Source: Lachnospiraceae bacterium AD3010
GTDB lineage: Bacteria; Bacillota; Clostridia; Lachnospirales; Lachnospiraceae
DNA: 64,000 bases
Assembly: GCA_000622025.1 (NCBI GenBank)
Contig: JHWU01000014.1
Span: 1-64,000 of the forward strand
Reading direction: 5' to 3'
The notes beneath the pieces are model-generated. The model did no database searches. It saw nothing but the letters and a program-made list of their open reading frames with translations, and had not been told where the DNA came from. A program made the position numbers and the translations under genes. Shown here in pieces: positions 62,522 through 64,000 of the stretch; within the stretch, counting starts at the first letter, position 1; every line of letters begins with the position of its first letter.

Positions 62522-63534
62522 AAATACTGTCATTTGTTGTACCCTGTTATAATTCCCAGGATTATATGAAGCACTGCATCGACTCTCTGCTGATAGGCGG
62601 AGATGATGTGGAGATCATTATTGTCGATGACGGCTCTTCCGATGATACTGCTTCCATAGCCGACGAATATGAAAAAAGCTATCCCGGTATAGTGAAGGCC
62701 GTACATAAGGAAAACGGCGGACATGGTGATGCCATCAATACCGGGCTTTCCTGCGCGGAAGGACTGTATTTCAAATGTGTGGATTCCGATGACTGGGTGG
62801 ATGCCGATGCTTACAGAAAGGTCCTGTCCAAGCTGAAGGAGCTGCTTCACGGCGATACCATGCTGGATATGATGGTATGTAATTTTGTATATGAGAAAAA
62901 GGGAGCCAGACATAAAAAGGTTATGACCTACCGTTTTGCTCTTCCCGTGAACGAGCTGGTGACCTGGGACAAGGTCGGTAAATTCCGTAAGGGGCAGTAT
63001 CTCCTTATGCATTCCGTGATATACAGAACCAAGCTGCTGGAGGATTGCGGACTGATCCTGCCGAAGCATACATTTTACTGCGACAACATCTTTGTTTTCG
63101 AGCCCCTTCCCTATGTGAAGACCATCTACTATCTAAATGTGAATTTCTACAGATATTTCATAGGAAGGGATGACCAGTCCGTAAATGAAACCGTCATGAT
63201 AGGACGGGTGGATCAGCAGATAAGAGTTAATAAGATAATGATAGATTATCTGGCAGGCAAGAACATTCAGAATAAGAAGCTGAGAAATTATATGATCAGT
63301 TATCTGGATATTATGATGACGGTATCCTCTATCATGCTGATAAGAGCGGACAGTGAAGAGGCTTTGGATAAAAAAGAGGATCTGTGGAAATATCTGGCTG
63401 ACAAGGATATGATCCTGTTCATGAAGATACGGTACGGGCTTCTGGGCAGAGCCGTAAACCTTCCGGGAAGATCCGGAAGAAAGCTGTCAGTTGCGGGATA
63501 CAAGCTTGCCCACTGGTTTGTGGGATTTAATTGA
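62518..63534 (+). CDS. Family 2 glycosyltransferase
   Basis: 338 residues with a GT-A start: LSFVVPCYNSQDYMKHCI, IIIVDDGSSDDT, ENGGHGDAINTGL and CVDSDDWVD, where DSDD is the metal-binding DxD-type site. The C-terminal part resembles those acting on cell-surface glycans. No membrane helix is seen. Its acceptor is unknown. Confidence 0.92.
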   Translation: MKILSFVVPCYNSQDYMKHCIDSLLIGGDDVEIIIVDDGSSDDTASIADEYEKSYPGIVKAVHKENGGHGDAINTGLSCAEGLYFKCVDSDDWVDADAYRKVLSKLKELLHGDTMLDMMVCNFVYEKKGARHKKVMTYRFALPVNELVTWDKVGKFRKGQYLLMHSVIYRTKLLEDCGLILPKHTFYCDNIFVFEPLPYVKTIYYLNVNFYRYFIGRDDQSVNETVMIGRVDQQIRVNKIMIDYLAGKNIQNKKLRNYMISYLDIMMTVSSIMLIRADSEEALDKKEDLWKYLADKDMILFMKIRYGLLGRAVNLPGRSGRKLSVAGYKLAHWFVGFN

Positions 63535-64000
63535 CAGGGACTCCAGATCAAGGACATAAACAAGAAAATACATAACCGTTGCCAGAAGAAAAGCAGTAAG
63601 GACATCAAAGATCGAATGCTGCTTTAAGCACATGGTAGACACGATTATCAGGGTACACATTATCAGGGAAATGATGCGTACCCTTTTGTTTTTTGAAAAC
63701 ATTTTTGAATTTGATATTCCGAAATGTACACCCAGGGAATTGTACACATGAATGCTGGGAAAAATATTAGTATTTGTGTCAGAGCTGTACAGCCAGAGTA
63801 CCAGATGGGTGAAAACATTGTCCCTTGGGAAAACCGAGGGACGGAGATTGCAGCCATTCGGATAAAGAGTGGATACGATAAGAAAAATAGTCATTCCGGA
63901 GGCAAGAAAAATGAAAAGCTTCCAGAAATCGCTTTTATTATTGAAGACAAACCACAGGATGACTCCGAATACATAGGGGAACCATAATAAATAAGGAACA
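63487..64000 (-). CDS. PAP2-family phosphatase, 5' end beyond the window
   Basis: The minus-strand frame is open from the window edge to a stop at 63487-63489 and encodes at least 170 residues with several membrane segments. NIFPSIHVYNSLG and STMCLKQHSIFDVLTA correspond to the second and third PAP2 (lipid phosphatase) motifs with the catalytic histidines. The open frame continues upstream past 63894, so the ATG there is not the start. Its 3' end overlaps that of the glycosyltransferase gene by 48 bases, tail to tail. Confidence 0.82.
   Translation of the reverse strand, partial: VPYLLWFPYVFGVILWFVFNNKSDFWKLFIFLASGMTIFLIVSTLYPNGCNLRPSVFPRDNVFTHLVLWLYSSDTNTNIFPSIHVYNSLGVHFGISNSKMFSKNKRVRIISLIMCTLIIVSTMCLKQHSIFDVLTAFLLATVMYFLVYVLDLESLSIKSHKPVGKLVSRN

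Overview
The window looks like a chromosomal segment of an anaerobic Bacillota of the Lachnospiraceae type. This is inferred from moderate GC content, frequent GTG/TTG starts with strong Shine-Dalgarno sites, Lachnospiraceae-style small families (DUF5721, DUF1653, DUF1294, TIGR02172-like kinases), an Rpn-type tail rich in EGREEGRK, and an arg cluster of the order argC-GNAT-argJ-argB-argD with argG divergent. No rRNA, tRNA, CRISPR array or prophage was recognised.

Layout. (a) 1-700: two degenerate C-terminal tails of Rpn/PD-(D/E)XK-type proteins and a dispersed hairpin repeat. (b) 837-4050: a secreted-protein gene on the minus strand that lacks its signal peptide. A complete promoter, RBS and orphan signal peptide lie 1.5 kb away on the other strand. 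The two are joined by a 27-bp inverted repeat (25/27 identical), and an eight-repeat Myb/SANT-like DNA-binding protein lies between them. Inverting the segment would rebuild a full secreted precursor, so this looks like a phase-variable switch or the scar of one inversion. (c) 4399-6871: a membrane GGDEF-PAS protein and an APH-like kinase. (d) 7168-31096: a large locus encoding a type IV secretion-like machine: VirD4/TraG ATPase, two VirB6-like membrane proteins, a VirB3-VirB4 fusion ATPase and a VirB2-like pilin. It also encodes a 3D-domain wall protein, a CPBP protease, Ig-like membrane-anchored proteins, a solute-binding lipoprotein, a giant lipoprotein and a STAS protein. No relaxase, integrase or replication gene is present, so it does not look like an ordinary conjugative element. 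(e) 31131-39035: a STAS-pseudokinase fusion, a PatB/MalY-type lyase, an ECF sigma factor, a hybrid histidine kinase and a clostripain-like protease. (f) 39178-42177: CapA-like, DUF5721, DegV and DUF1294 genes. (g) 42174-48460: arginine biosynthesis with divergent promoters in an AT-rich region resembling ArgR sites. (h) 48542-57264: ComEA, a response regulator, xylose isomerase, a DegT aminotransferase, a sensor kinase, a GerMN lipoprotein and ComEC. (i) 57281-64000: a 1232-residue repeat surface protein, holA, a DUF1653 protein, a glycosyltransferase and a partial PAP2 phosphatase.

Possible wiring. A motif GGCTCAT-N14-TGTATATA occurs four times with identical spacing: before the GGDEF gene, before the secretion locus, inside it, and just after the ECF sigma gene. 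A second motif, ATATGACA-N4-TGTGACA, precedes both the first secretion-locus gene and the ECF sigma gene. Together with STAS proteins inside and beside the locus, this suggests one regulon in which the ECF sigma factor, STAS switches and perhaps c-di-GMP control the relaxase-less secretion machine. That link is inference; the motifs themselves are directly visible.
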